Assembly: GCF_039542035.1 (NCBI RefSeq)
Contig: NZ_BAABHJ010000027.1
Coordinates: 62,001-126,000 of the forward strand
DNA length: 64,000 nt
Direction of reading: 5' to 3'
Source of the DNA: Actinoallomurus liliacearum
GTDB taxonomy: Bacteria > Actinomycetota > Actinomycetes > Streptosporangiales > Streptosporangiaceae
The number at the start of each line of letters is the position of its first letter. Positions within the stretch are counted from its first letter, which is position 1. The notes under the pieces are model-generated. The model worked only from the letters and a program-made list of their open reading frames with translations. It was not told where the DNA came from and did not search any database. Of the stretch, positions 1 to 7,739 are shown one piece after another. The translations under genes were made by a program, and so were the position numbers.

Positions 1-130
1 CGAGGGCGCGGGCCACGACCGGGAACAGTTCGACCTCGACCAGGACCTCGTCCGGCTTCGGCTGGGGATCGGGGGCATCACCGAGGGACACGCCCGCCGG
101 GGCATGCGGAGAGGCGAGTAGCGCTTGCAC
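1..130 (-). CDS. MDR-family zinc-type alcohol dehydrogenase / quinone reductase, N-terminal fragment
   Basis: Reading leftward from a GTG at 130, an open frame of 43 codons runs off the window edge. It begins MQALLASPHAPAGVSLGDAP and continues with a PDEVLVEVEL stretch. That is the usual start of medium-chain dehydrogenase/reductases, where a first beta strand is followed by x-P-x-P-x-P-x-E-VLV-x-V. These enzymes reduce quinones, enals or carbonyls with NAD(P)H. The catalytic and Rossmann parts lie outside the window, so substrate and zinc content cannot be judged. The gene faces the TetR gene at 182, with a palindrome between them, which suggests it is that repressor's target. Family confidence is fair; the specific function is unknown. 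Confidence 0.6.
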   Translation of the reverse strand, partial: MQALLASPHAPAGVSLGDAPDPQPKPDEVLVEVELFPVVARAL

Positions 131-153
131 GGGTCCTCCTGGATCCGTAAACT

Positions 154-175
154 AACTGAAATAAGCGTTCCACTT
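154..175. promoter_or_regulatory. candidate TetR operator between divergent dehydrogenase and TetR genes
   Basis: A 22-bp imperfect palindrome has left arm AAcTGaAA and right arm TTcCAcTT around an 8-bp-spaced centre. A second, shorter pair of arms (TTCCA/TGGAA) overlaps it to the right. The site lies 23 bp from the divergent GTG start and 6 bp before the ATG of the TetR gene, so binding would block both promoters. Autorepression is inferred from position. Confidence 0.45.
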
Positions 176-181
176 GAAGAT

Positions 182-778
182 ATGGAAAGGCTATTCCAGT
201 TGTCAAACTCTTCCGTGGCAGGCGACCAACCCCGGCGGGCGGACGCCGTGCGCAACCGGCGGCTCGCCCTGGATGCCACCAAGACGCTGCTCGCCCAGCG
301 GGAGGCCACGATCACGGTGGAGGCCATCGCCCGTCAGGCCGGCCTGGGGGCCGCCACCGTTGTACGGGCGTTCGGCAACAAGGAGGCGCTCGTCGACGCC
401 GCCGTGGCCGACCTCCTCGATCCGTTCATCCAGCGGGCCAGGGACACACTGTCCGAACCCGACCCCGAGCAGGCTCTGCGCGCCCTCCTGCTCGACCTGA
501 TCGAGTTCCAGTCCGCACACTGGATCATTGGCGAGCAGCTCAGAGGGCTCACGGTCCCCTTGACCACCGCCCGCCGGGCCGTCCTGCGCCAAACCCTGGA
601 CGACCTGGTCGCCTGGGCCCGGGAGAACGGCGTGGTGAGGGACGACATCGACGCCACCGTCGTCGCCATGCTGCTCGGCGAGGTGAGCTACGCGATCGCG
701 CGGTCGGACGAGGCGTCGCCCCGGCTCACCGAGAGCTTCATCACGGTCATCATGGACGGCCTGCGCCCCCATCAGTGA
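182..778 (+). CDS. TetR/AcrR-family transcriptional regulator
   Basis: This 198-residue one-component repressor has an N-terminal TetR helix-turn-helix (roughly residues 15-60: RNRRLALDATKTLL, then the recognition part LGAATVVRAFGNKEALV) and an all-helical ligand-binding C-terminus. I chose the ATG at 182 (MERLFQLSNSS). The longer frame from a TTG at 125 would run across the operator and into the start of the divergent gene. Only 6 bp separate the operator from this ATG, so the mRNA is probably nearly leaderless. The likely target is the divergent MDR dehydrogenase. The ligand is unknown. Confidence 0.85.
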   Translation: MERLFQLSNSSVAGDQPRRADAVRNRRLALDATKTLLAQREATITVEAIARQAGLGAATVVRAFGNKEALVDAAVADLLDPFIQRARDTLSEPDPEQALRALLLDLIEFQSAHWIIGEQLRGLTVPLTTARRAVLRQTLDDLVAWARENGVVRDDIDATVVAMLLGEVSYAIARSDEASPRLTESFITVIMDGLRPHQ

Positions 779-839
779 TCTTCCACGCGGAACGCCACGC
801 CCACTCGTCTGAAGAAGCGACGCGAGTTCGGGGCCCTGA

Positions 840-1091
840 ACTCGTCCACACGCCCGCGCGGGCGGGCGGGCGACGCTGGAGTCGGCGCGGGCGTTCACCG
901 CCGCCTTCGACCCGCGCGGCAAGCCCGCCATGACCGCTGCGTGGGAGCTCACGCGACTCGACCGGCTCGTCCCGAGGTATCCGGAAGCCACCCGGATGAA
1001 CCTTCGGCTCCTCGAGCAGAAGAAGCGGTCACACGTCGAAGGCCCCCTCATCCAGTGTGAAACACGCGGGGGCCTGGTTCCTCAGTCGTGA
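840..1091 (+). other. unassigned open frame without a start, possible gene remnant
   Basis: A stop-free stretch of 83 codons contains protein-like sequence (AFTAAFDPRGKPAM, then RLDRLVPRYPEATRMNLRLL) with normal actinobacterial codon use. There is no plausible start codon with a ribosome binding site, and I do not recognise the family. It lies in a 1.1-kb strip holding other remnants, so a decayed gene is the likeliest reading. A chance frame in GC-rich DNA remains possible. Confidence 0.2.
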
Positions 1092-1177
1092 ATCGTTGTG
1101 TGCCCGGGTCTTGGGGGCTGTCTGCCGCTGGCGGAAACTCAGGTGGCCTCAACGCATCATCCGGACAGAGTCGGGCG

Positions 1178-1300
1178 GTGCCCGAGCTGACGCGGCTGCA
1201 TGCCCACCATGCCCCGGCGGTCCTGGCCTTCGAGGTGGCGAACCGGCGTGTGGGCCGGCGCCGTACTCGTCGATCTCGGTCACGGGTGGTCGTTTTCCTC
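1178..1300 (+). pseudogene. GNAT acetyltransferase N-terminal remnant
   Basis: From a GTG at 1178 the frame reads VPELTRLHAHHAPAVLAFE followed by VANR, very like the opening of RimJ-type N-acetyltransferases (L-x-x-L-x-x-x-HAPA-x-LAFE-x-ANR). After ANR the resemblance moves to another frame (PYSSISVTGGRF, compare the family's YF-x-SISDRGD-x-F) and then stops. This is a truncated, frame-shifted relic. It overlaps the 3' end of the membrane-protein gene on the other strand. Assigned by eye only. Confidence 0.35.
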
Positions 1301-1558
1301 GCCGAAGCCATGCAGGTAGTCCTCGAAGGTGAGGCCTCGGTCTTTTCGGCGCGACCACAATATTGCGGCCACCAACGCGAAGGGGACCAATGGGAGTTTG
1401 AGCGCCTGGCGGCCCAGCCCGCGAACCATCGGACGCAGTTCCTTGAGCGTCTGCCAGGGGTGCGCCAAGGCCACGACGGTCATGAGGAAGGCCGCGCCCC
1501 CGCGGCTGATCCCCGCGAAGTCGTCGGGGCCGTCGTGTCGTTCCTTGTCCTTGCTCAC
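1280..1558 (-). CDS. small membrane protein of unknown function
   Basis: This 92-residue protein starts at a GTG (VSKDKERHDGPDDF). It has a hydrophilic N-terminus and two hydrophobic stretches, GGAAFLMTVVALAHPW around residues 17-32 and LKLPLVPFALVAAILW around 52-67. A charged tail follows (RRKDRGLTFEDYLHGFGEEN), so a two-pass membrane topology is likely. I do not recognise the family. Its start overlaps the stop of a 16-codon open frame that carries the only good ribosome binding site, which suggests translational coupling. The coding signal looks real despite the remnants around it. Confidence 0.5.
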   Translation of the reverse strand: MSKDKERHDGPDDFAGISRGGAAFLMTVVALAHPWQTLKELRPMVRGLGRQALKLPLVPFALVAAILWSRRKDRGLTFEDYLHGFGEENDHP

Positions 1559-1605
1559 AGTGCGGAACTGAAGGTGAAGGGCAGGAGCTTGCTGCTGCGG
1601 GCCAT
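1555..1605 (-). CDS. 16-residue leader-like peptide coupled to the membrane protein gene
   Basis: The frame encodes MARSSKLLPFTFSSAL. It is preceded by GGGAGGATTCC, a near-ideal Shine-Dalgarno sequence, and its TGA stop is embedded in the GTG start of the downstream gene (CTGTGAGC, a GTGA overlap). No comparable ribosome binding site precedes the downstream gene itself. A leader or coupling role is inferred; the peptide has no recognised motif. Confidence 0.4.
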   Translation of the reverse strand: MARSSKLLPFTFSSAL

Positions 1606-1639
1606 GGAATCCTCCCAAGTCAGCATGGATACCTGAAGA

Positions 1640-1890
1640 TCAGGATCGCGGTCGGAGCCGCGATTGTGAGCGTACGTCAGGGACGACTGCGTGTGGGCGT
1701 TGTGGGCGGAGACGTTGTCCAGGATCACGTGGACGGGGGCGCGCCGGCCGTCGTTCGCTCTTCTCGTCTCTGTCGGGCAAGCGCCGAACGTCACCCTCAG
1801 TGTGGTCGCGCCGGCACAATCGCGGCCGTCGTGCCGCGTGACGCAGCAAGCCGAAATGGTGAGCGGCCCGCGCTGTGGGTGTAACTTCCA
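1640..1890 (-). pseudogene. IS630-family transposase C-terminal remnant
   Basis: The minus strand holds RRAPVHVILDNVSAHNAH, which matches the second catalytic block of IS630/Tc1-type DDE transposases (h-h-h-h-DN-x-x-x-H). The Asp is present. The flanking frame lacks a start, the first catalytic Asp region and the final Glu helix, so only a fragment survives. No terminal repeats could be recognised. It lies beside other remnants, consistent with past insertion and decay. Confidence 0.45.
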
Positions 1891-1893
1891 TGT

Positions 1894-2454
1894 GTGCCGA
1901 CGTTGACATTCCCTGTCCCCCCGCTCGCCGATGGCATCATTGAATTGCGCCCTTGGCGTCGATCCGACGCGCCGCAGCGGTTCGCCGGCTTCTCCGATCC
2001 GCTGTGCCTGCGCTTCTCTTGGCCGCTCGTCGAGCCATTCACCCAAGCGCATGTGCTCCGGTGCTTCGACGAGCAGGAGGACGCGCGGCTTCGCGGCCAG
2101 GAACTCAACCTCGCCATAGTCGACGCAGCCGATCCCGATCACGTTTGGGGCAAGGCTTCGTTGTACGACGTCGACCTGGACGAGGCGCGTGCGGCGGTCG
2201 CCTGCTGGCTCGCGCCGCATGCGCGCGGACGCGGCGTCGCCACGCGGACACTGCGCCTGCTGGCGCAATGGGCTTTCGACAGCCTCGCCATCGCCCGCCT
2301 AGAACTGACATGCGCCCCTGACAACGTCGCGTCCCAAAGTGTCGCCGAACGCTGCGGGTTCGTACGCGAGGGGGTGTTGCGCTCGCACATTCGATTCAAG
2401 GGCGAACGGCGCGACACCGTGGTATTCAGCTTGCTGCCCGGCGAACTGCGATAG
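1894..2454 (+). CDS. RimJ/RimL-type GNAT N-acetyltransferase
   Basis: This 186-residue protein has the whole GNAT fold: a substrate-binding N-terminus (ELRPWRRSDAPQRFAGF), the central strand WGKASLYDVD, and the acetyl-CoA pyrophosphate loop LAPHARGRGVATRTLRLL (R/Q-x-x-G-x-G/A pattern) at about residues 107-124. The C-terminal motif ARLELTCAPDNVASQSVAERCGF is followed by REGVLRSH. It transfers acetyl groups from acetyl-CoA to an amine, often a protein N-terminus or antibiotic; the substrate cannot be predicted. The GTG at 1894 is the first start that gives the complete fold, though its ribosome binding site is weak. Confidence 0.85.
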   Translation: MPTLTFPVPPLADGIIELRPWRRSDAPQRFAGFSDPLCLRFSWPLVEPFTQAHVLRCFDEQEDARLRGQELNLAIVDAADPDHVWGKASLYDVDLDEARAAVACWLAPHARGRGVATRTLRLLAQWAFDSLAIARLELTCAPDNVASQSVAERCGFVREGVLRSHIRFKGERRDTVVFSLLPGELR

Positions 2455-2496
2455 CCCGGTCACGATCCGGTCACCGTACGCCGGCGAAGCTCCGCG

Positions 2497-3588
2497 TCAC
2501 GATCCGTCTCGGCGAGCGGCGCTCCCAGACTGCCGCAGCACGGCATTTCGACGGACGATCCTTGCCTTGTCCTCGTCTGAGCCATAGCGGCGGTCGAGGA
2601 CACGGGTGACGCGTGCCCAGTCGTCGAGAGTCTTGATCGAACTCTTCTGCTCGAGCACGAACGGGTCGTTCCGCCATGCGATCGCTCGGTCCCACAGCAC
2701 ATCAAGGGGCTCGTCGAGGATGTTGCCGACCTTCGCCTCGTAGATGGCGAACGCCCGCAACGCGCCATCCGGCTCGATCTGTGCGATCGACTCGCCTTCG
2801 ATGCTGTCCGGTGAAGTCGGTAGGAAGGTTCGCACGTCCGTGACCTCGACCGACACGCCGTTTCTGGCGCGCGACATGAGTTCGAGCTCGGAATCGACCA
2901 GCGCGTCCAACTCTTCGTCGTTGAGCAGCTCGCTCCTCACGAATTGAGTTTCTTGGGCGAGCCCTACCGGCATTGCCGCGCCGATTCGGACGTAGTCGAG
3001 CTCCGCGAAACGAGATGTTACCTTTTCTACGAAATCGTCAATGTTCCGCTTACCGGTCCGTGTGACCGTGTAATCAACGCCGAGCTGATAGCAGGTCTCG
3101 CTTCCTGCCATGCGTTGTCGTTTGACTCGGATGAGTCGATCGAGAGCGGCCATGGCGCGGTCGAAGGAGCCGATGCGGCCACGAATGGCATCGTGCGTTT
3201 CTTTGTCCGGACCGTCGACGCTCACTGTCACTGTGGTCACGGACGTAGTGAGTTTGTCGGCCATCTCCTCGTCCATCAGCCATCCGCTGATGAAGATGGT
3301 CACCGGAATGCCGGCAGAATTAAGGAGACGTGCGGCCTCGTCCCACCAGGGTACGAGCAGTGGCTCGCCGCCGGCAAAGGACACGCGCTCCGGGCCGGCC
3401 GCAATGATGGTATCAACGACACGCAGCATGCTTTCGCGATCGAGTGTTCGAGCTGGGCGACGTCCCGACTCGGAATAGCAGTGTATGCAGCGGAGTGGAC
3501 ACGCGTAGGTCAGGTCCCAGATGAACCGTCTGATCGGTATGGCCAATTGCGGTCCGGACGAGTCCAGTAGTTCCATGGCCTCTCGCAC
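2497..3588 (-). CDS. radical SAM enzyme with a cysteine-free SPASM-like C-terminus
   Basis: The 363-residue protein has the radical SAM cluster motif CPLRCIHC (Cys30, Cys34, Cys37 from the GTG start), with SFAGGEP at about residues 68-74 acting as the SAM-binding GGEP motif. It should bind one [4Fe-4S] cluster and make a 5'-deoxyadenosyl radical. The C-terminus keeps the outline of a SPASM/twitch region (IEPDGALRAFAIYEAKVGNI, then LDVLWDRA), but every Cys normally ligating auxiliary clusters is absent; only one further Cys exists, in ETCYQ. A start at the internal ATG (MELLDSSG, 3576) is an alternative. It is divergent from, and probably works with, the cassette at 3751-10458. The substrate is unknown. 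Confidence 0.85.
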   Translation of the reverse strand: MREAMELLDSSGPQLAIPIRRFIWDLTYACPLRCIHCYSESGRRPARTLDRESMLRVVDTIIAAGPERVSFAGGEPLLVPWWDEAARLLNSAGIPVTIFISGWLMDEEMADKLTTSVTTVTVSVDGPDKETHDAIRGRIGSFDRAMAALDRLIRVKRQRMAGSETCYQLGVDYTVTRTGKRNIDDFVEKVTSRFAELDYVRIGAAMPVGLAQETQFVRSELLNDEELDALVDSELELMSRARNGVSVEVTDVRTFLPTSPDSIEGESIAQIEPDGALRAFAIYEAKVGNILDEPLDVLWDRAIAWRNDPFVLEQKSSIKTLDDWARVTRVLDRRYGSDEDKARIVRRNAVLRQSGSAARRDGS

Positions 3589-3750
3589 AGGTTCTCGATG
3601 TTAGCTTCGGTAGCCGAGGGCTCTTATCGCTGGTCAGAGTGTCAAGAGGTAAGTCAGAACGGTTTGGCGAGAGTTCAATCTAGCTGAGCTTCCGACGATA
3701 CTCAAGTCGTAAATGTCATGCGCGGAGAGGCTTGACTGCAGGCGAAGCCG
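3589..3750. promoter_or_regulatory. divergent promoter region of the radical SAM cassette
   Basis: This 162-bp gap separates two outward-facing transcription units and must carry both promoters. On the minus strand a TTGACA hexamer lies at 3645-3640, but no -10 element stands at normal spacing. Base composition is noticeably less GC-rich than the flanking genes. No palindrome stood out. No Cys-rich or leader-like precursor gene is visible here. Confidence 0.3.
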
Positions 3751-5142
3751 GTGGATGACAATGGCGACATGAGGCATGCCGATGTCGAACCCTCGATCAC
3801 CGTCGAGAACCCCCTTGTTCGGTATGACGAGCCGATACGTGCCGCACTCCAAGAACTCAGCCGGAAATCCCGCTCCAGCGGTCGGTTCGAGGCGGGTCAC
3901 GTACTGCCCGCACCGGGCGAGGACCTGACAAGATTCTTTGCGGCCTCGGACATCGCCATCACCGACCTCGGCGAGTACGCCGGGCACCGGCTGCGGTTGC
4001 TCGACCTCATGCGCAACGAGCGCACCCGCACCACCAAGACGTTCGCCTCGCGGTTGATCGTCGCCCGCGCGGTCGAGCACATTCGCCGGACCGGCGAGCG
4101 GATGATGATCGTCTCCCCGTCCTCAGGGAACAAGGCGACCGCGTTGCGCGACGCCGTGTCGGCGGCGCATGAGACGGGCCTGGCCACGCCGGAGGAACTG
4201 GCGATCCTGGTCGTCGTGCCGACGGCGTCCCGAGCCAAGTTGTGGTCCTCGCCGTTGGCCTCGGACGTGCAAGCACGTGTGCGCAATCCGGTGGCCGTCT
4301 ATCACGGCGCGCGCCGCGACGAGGTCAAGACGCTGGCTGCGGGCCTGGTCGACGGCTTCGGCACAGAGATGTACAGGCGCTTCGGGGTGCGGTTGTGGTA
4401 CACCCTCGACCTCGACAACTACCGAGTGGCAGACATCGTGCGGGCGTTCGTAGAGCAGGACTATCTGCCTCCTGCGAAGGAACGACTTCACGCACATGCG
4501 GTGTCCAGCGCGTTCGGGCTTCTTGGGCATGCTCTCGGCGCACGCCGATTGGCCGAGGAGGGGCATGGTGAGTCGACGGCGCGCTATTTTCTGGTTCAGC
4601 ATCTGGACACGCCCGACATGGTGCTCAGCCTGTATTTCGGTTCTACAAGCCGACGATCACTGCCCACGTACACGTTGGATCATGCCAATGGGTTCTACCG
4701 GCAGGATACCGATCCACGATTTCCACTGACGACGTTTGCGCTGGACGAGATCCTCGATTCGACTTTCTACACTAGACAGCCGGCCACCTCAGCCGAGATG
4801 AACGCGCTGATCCGGTCACAGGGAGGAGGCGGAATCGTCGTGTCGCGACATGAATGCCTCCAGCGTTACTCGGCGCTACGAGAGGTGCTGCAGCCGGCCG
4901 GGTGCATCTTGCCGACTGTGCCGGATGATCTGCGCGAGTGGTCGCTGGTGATGGCGCTCACGGGCGTTCTCAATGGGATCGATCGTGGCCTGGTGAGCGA
5001 AACCGACATCCTCGTGCACGGCTCGGGCAGCTATCAGGTCACCGATTTCACGCCTGTCCCGGATGCGCACCTCAAAACCGTGGAAAGCATCGAGGACCTC
5101 GCAAAGGTCGCCGCTGACGCGGCGGAAGGAAAGAGCGTGTGA
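3751..5142 (+). CDS. PLP-dependent fold-type II-like protein (DUF6002-like), biosynthetic cassette
   Basis: This 463-residue protein resembles the threonine-synthase/cysteate-synthase branch of PLP enzymes. RTRTTKTFASRLIVARAV (about residues 90-107) carries a Lys in the position of the Schiff-base lysine. MIVSPSSGNKATALRDAV (about 119-136) matches the SSGN loop that binds the coenzyme phosphate or substrate carboxylate, and AILVVVPTASRAKLW follows as in that fold. From memory it may belong to the family called DUF6002; I could not check. The start is GTG 3751, or ATG 3769. It is the first gene of a plus-strand operon with the GNAT-fold, ATP-grasp, AsnB-like and LLM genes, so a role in making or rearranging an unusual amino acid is plausible. 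Confidence 0.6.
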   Translation: MDDNGDMRHADVEPSITVENPLVRYDEPIRAALQELSRKSRSSGRFEAGHVLPAPGEDLTRFFAASDIAITDLGEYAGHRLRLLDLMRNERTRTTKTFASRLIVARAVEHIRRTGERMMIVSPSSGNKATALRDAVSAAHETGLATPEELAILVVVPTASRAKLWSSPLASDVQARVRNPVAVYHGARRDEVKTLAAGLVDGFGTEMYRRFGVRLWYTLDLDNYRVADIVRAFVEQDYLPPAKERLHAHAVSSAFGLLGHALGARRLAEEGHGESTARYFLVQHLDTPDMVLSLYFGSTSRRSLPTYTLDHANGFYRQDTDPRFPLTTFALDEILDSTFYTRQPATSAEMNALIRSQGGGGIVVSRHECLQRYSALREVLQPAGCILPTVPDDLREWSLVMALTGVLNGIDRGLVSETDILVHGSGSYQVTDFTPVPDAHLKTVESIEDLAKVAADAAEGKSV

Positions 5143-5193
5143 GAAGCCGGTCGCAGGCCTGACGGCCAGAAATTCCAGGATCTCGAGGCGGCC

Positions 5194-6375
5194 GTGATGG
5201 GAGTCATGGAGAGTACACGACGGTGGCGATCGCTGACAGGTTATGTCTGGTCACAGAGCACGAACCGGCACGTCGTCGCCACTCGCTCTTTCGTGGATAC
5301 TCGGGTGTCGCCGTGGGCGACCGTGATATCGGCCGCCGGTGCCGACGCGCCGCGTATCGCCTACGTCGGTGCGCCGTACGGGATCATCAAGGTCCACCAG
5401 ATGCTCGAGCAGCGCCGAGAGGCACTGGGAGCCGTCACGAGCGCCAGGGTGCGTGGCGGGGCGAACCGAACGGCCCTGCTGCGCGGTGGGTGGCTGCCCG
5501 ATGCGGACCTCGTCGCGGTGGCGGGTTCCAGCGCGCAGGTTCGGATGCTGCCGCGACGATCAGCGTTGGTTCTGCCGTTCCGGCTCCATGTAATGGCGTA
5601 CACGGGGGACGGCGAGGACGGCTGGCGAAGCCGGATCTCGAAGTCCGAACGACGCTGGTCCAACAGGCTTCACGAACTTGGGTCCTGGGCGCTGGAGGTG
5701 GCCGAGGACTCTGCGTCCTTCGACTACTTCTACGACCGGATGCATGTCCCGACCATGCAGGCCCGGCACGGCGAGCGCGCGCGCAGTGAGTCGCGGGATA
5801 CCGCGCGAGAATGCCTGTTCCGCCATGGTGTCCTGGCGTTCGTGACTCACCGGCGAAAGCGTGTGGCCGGCATGGTATGCCGGTGGGAGCCGGCCGAACG
5901 TCTCCTTATCATCCGGATGGTCGGAGTCCTGGACGGCCTGCGGGAGCATTATGAGAACGGCGCGCTGCGCACCGCCGACCACCTGCTGCTGGAATGGGCC
6001 GGCAGAATGGGAGTACAGCACGTCGATTTCGGCGGCACCGAGCCCTTCCTGAGTCAGGGCATCTTCCGGCTGAAGCGAAAGCTCGGGTCAAGGGCGATCA
6101 TGGCGCGCAACCACTTCGGCAGCCTGCGGCTGTGGTGGCATGCACGTCGGGACACCCCCGCGGTACGCGACTTCCTGGTCGCCAACCCCGTGGTGGAGCT
6201 CGTGGACGATCATCGCCTGCGCGCGGTGTACTTCCATGACGAGGGACGGCCTCCCCGCCTCGACCTCGCACGGACACGAGAGGGCATGGACGGCTACCGC
6301 ACCCTGGATCTGGACGAGTTCTTCTCCCACCGATCACAGCCGCTTCGCGCAAGCTCGGAGAGTGCCGACGAATGA
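5194..6375 (+). CDS. GNAT-fold (Acetyltransf_6/FemAB-like) acyl- or aminoacyltransferase
   Basis: In this 393-residue protein the C-terminal half shows the Acetyltransf_6 signature: ENGALRTADHLLLEWAGRMG followed by VQHVDFGGTEPFLSQGIFRL and KRKLGSR. Here G-x-D/HFGG and the F-K/R-x-K-x-G end are typical of BioF2/FemAB-type proteins. The N-terminal half is a divergent companion domain. Family members move acyl groups from CoA or aminoacyl groups from tRNA onto amines; which donor applies cannot be read. The GTG at 5194 follows the PLP-like gene by 51 bp, and the stop overlaps the next start by 4 nt (ATGA), so it is in the same operon. Confidence 0.7.
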   Translation: MMGVMESTRRWRSLTGYVWSQSTNRHVVATRSFVDTRVSPWATVISAAGADAPRIAYVGAPYGIIKVHQMLEQRREALGAVTSARVRGGANRTALLRGGWLPDADLVAVAGSSAQVRMLPRRSALVLPFRLHVMAYTGDGEDGWRSRISKSERRWSNRLHELGSWALEVAEDSASFDYFYDRMHVPTMQARHGERARSESRDTARECLFRHGVLAFVTHRRKRVAGMVCRWEPAERLLIIRMVGVLDGLREHYENGALRTADHLLLEWAGRMGVQHVDFGGTEPFLSQGIFRLKRKLGSRAIMARNHFGSLRLWWHARRDTPAVRDFLVANPVVELVDDHRLRAVYFHDEGRPPRLDLARTREGMDGYRTLDLDEFFSHRSQPLRASSESADE

Positions 6376-7727
6376 CCACCGTAATGAGGCCGCACGCCGG
6401 GAGCACGCCATGGTTCGGCCGCTGGGAGCAGCCACCGGACATCGGATTGGAACCCGAGCGGATCGCTGAAATCATGCGGCACGAACTACGTGACCTGCGC
6501 CTCCCGGTGTTCCCGCTGGCGCTGCAACCGCTCGTCCTGCCGATGGAATCGTTCTGGGAATTGCTGCGAGCCACCGCTGACCTCCTGGTCCTGCTGCGCA
6601 AGGAGATGTTGCACACGGCCAAGGACCGCAATGGCCGAATCGCGGCGCTGGGCATCGATCGTGCGGACTGCCCGATGTTCGTTCCCGACGACGACTTCGA
6701 GTTGCGCCACTGCGCCGACATGGCCCGGGCCGACGTCGTCATCGGAGTGAACGGGCCTAAGTTCATCGAGTTCAACGTCGGCGGTGCGTTCGGCGGAATG
6801 GCGGACTTCCATGCCTATCAGAACGCCTGGCGGCGGATCAGGGAACGGGCGGGTCGGCCTTCCTTCGTCGGCGTGGACGTCTGGGCCAGGCTCGCCACGC
6901 TGGTCGAGCGGACATGCGCCGAACTCGGCGTGCCACCATCAGCGGTAGTCGTCGACCACCTCGGTGACTGGGATCCGACGAATACCCTCCGCACCCTGCG
7001 CTTGCAGGTTGACGGGCTACGGGCGCACGGGATTCGCGCGCGCCACCTGGAACTGGACGAACTGCTGGACGGGATCGGCCTGCCCGGACCGCTGCGTGAG
7101 CCGCTCGGCCTCGGCGAGTTCGATCTCGAGGACGCGCGGGAGGTGGGTTGTGACATCAGCCCGGCGCGGGCCGCGCTCGACGCCGGCTTCCGGCTGATCC
7201 CCTCACAGACGTCCTGGTTGCTGCATTCGAAGAAGACTCTCGCCCGATTGTCCGAGGGACCGCCGTGGCTGACCGCCGAGGAACGCGAACTGGTCGACCG
7301 CTACGTGCCGTGGAGCAGAACGATGGGGGCGCGTACCGTGCGATGGCGAGGGCGCCGCCACGACCTGCCCCGCCTGCTGATCGAGCATCAGGAGTCGTTC
7401 CTCCTCAAAGGCGCCACCGGTTGCGGAGGCAAGGAGGTCGTTTTCGGCGCACGCACCGAACCGGACGACTGGGCACGAATGATCGAGCAAGGGGTCCGTA
7501 CCGGCTATCCCATCGCCCAAGAGGTCGTCGAATCAGATACCCACCCGGTGGACGTGATGCTCGAGTCCGGCGAGATCGTGCGAGTCGCCGCGAACTCCGT
7601 GGTCAGCCCGTTCTGCCTGGGTGGCGCGCCCGCGGGTTGTCTGGCCCGATTCGCCCCGGCCGACAGGCCCGGCGTGGTCCGCTGCGCCGACGGCGCCGTC
7701 CTCACCTGCCTGCTCGCAGGGGAATGA
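6372..7727 (+). CDS. circularly permuted ATP-grasp ligase
   Basis: The 451-residue protein has hallmarks of circularly permuted ATP-grasp enzymes (glutathionylspermidine-synthase-like and DUF404/407 relatives). KFIEFNVGGAFGG (about residues 134-146) serves as the metal/phosphate Glu-Asn element. The lysine and glycine-rich loop FLLKGATGCGGKEVVFG (about 344-360) comes late in the chain, followed by DDWARMIEQGVRTGYPIAQE as in permuted members. Such ligases join a carboxylate to an amine via an acyl phosphate with ATP. Its start overlaps the preceding stop by 4 nt, and the AsnB-like gene follows after 12 bp. It probably forms the peptide or amide bond of the cassette product. Confidence 0.75.
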   Translation: MTTVMRPHAGSTPWFGRWEQPPDIGLEPERIAEIMRHELRDLRLPVFPLALQPLVLPMESFWELLRATADLLVLLRKEMLHTAKDRNGRIAALGIDRADCPMFVPDDDFELRHCADMARADVVIGVNGPKFIEFNVGGAFGGMADFHAYQNAWRRIRERAGRPSFVGVDVWARLATLVERTCAELGVPPSAVVVDHLGDWDPTNTLRTLRLQVDGLRAHGIRARHLELDELLDGIGLPGPLREPLGLGEFDLEDAREVGCDISPARAALDAGFRLIPSQTSWLLHSKKTLARLSEGPPWLTAEERELVDRYVPWSRTMGARTVRWRGRRHDLPRLLIEHQESFLLKGATGCGGKEVVFGARTEPDDWARMIEQGVRTGYPIAQEVVESDTHPVDVMLESGEIVRVAANSVVSPFCLGGAPAGCLARFAPADRPGVVRCADGAVLTCLLAGE

Positions 7728-7739
7728 GAGGAATCACTG

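Noticed and set aside
125..181. Upstream TTG start for the first TetR gene
   Set aside because: It would translate through the operator and overlap the start of the divergent dehydrogenase; ATG 182 fits the family length.
3598..3687. 29-codon frame (MLASVAEGSYRWSECQEVSQ and on) between the radical SAM and PLP-like genes, considered as a radical SAM substrate peptide
   Set aside because: No ribosome binding site, no leader-like or repeated core pattern, and it spans the region that must hold both promoters.
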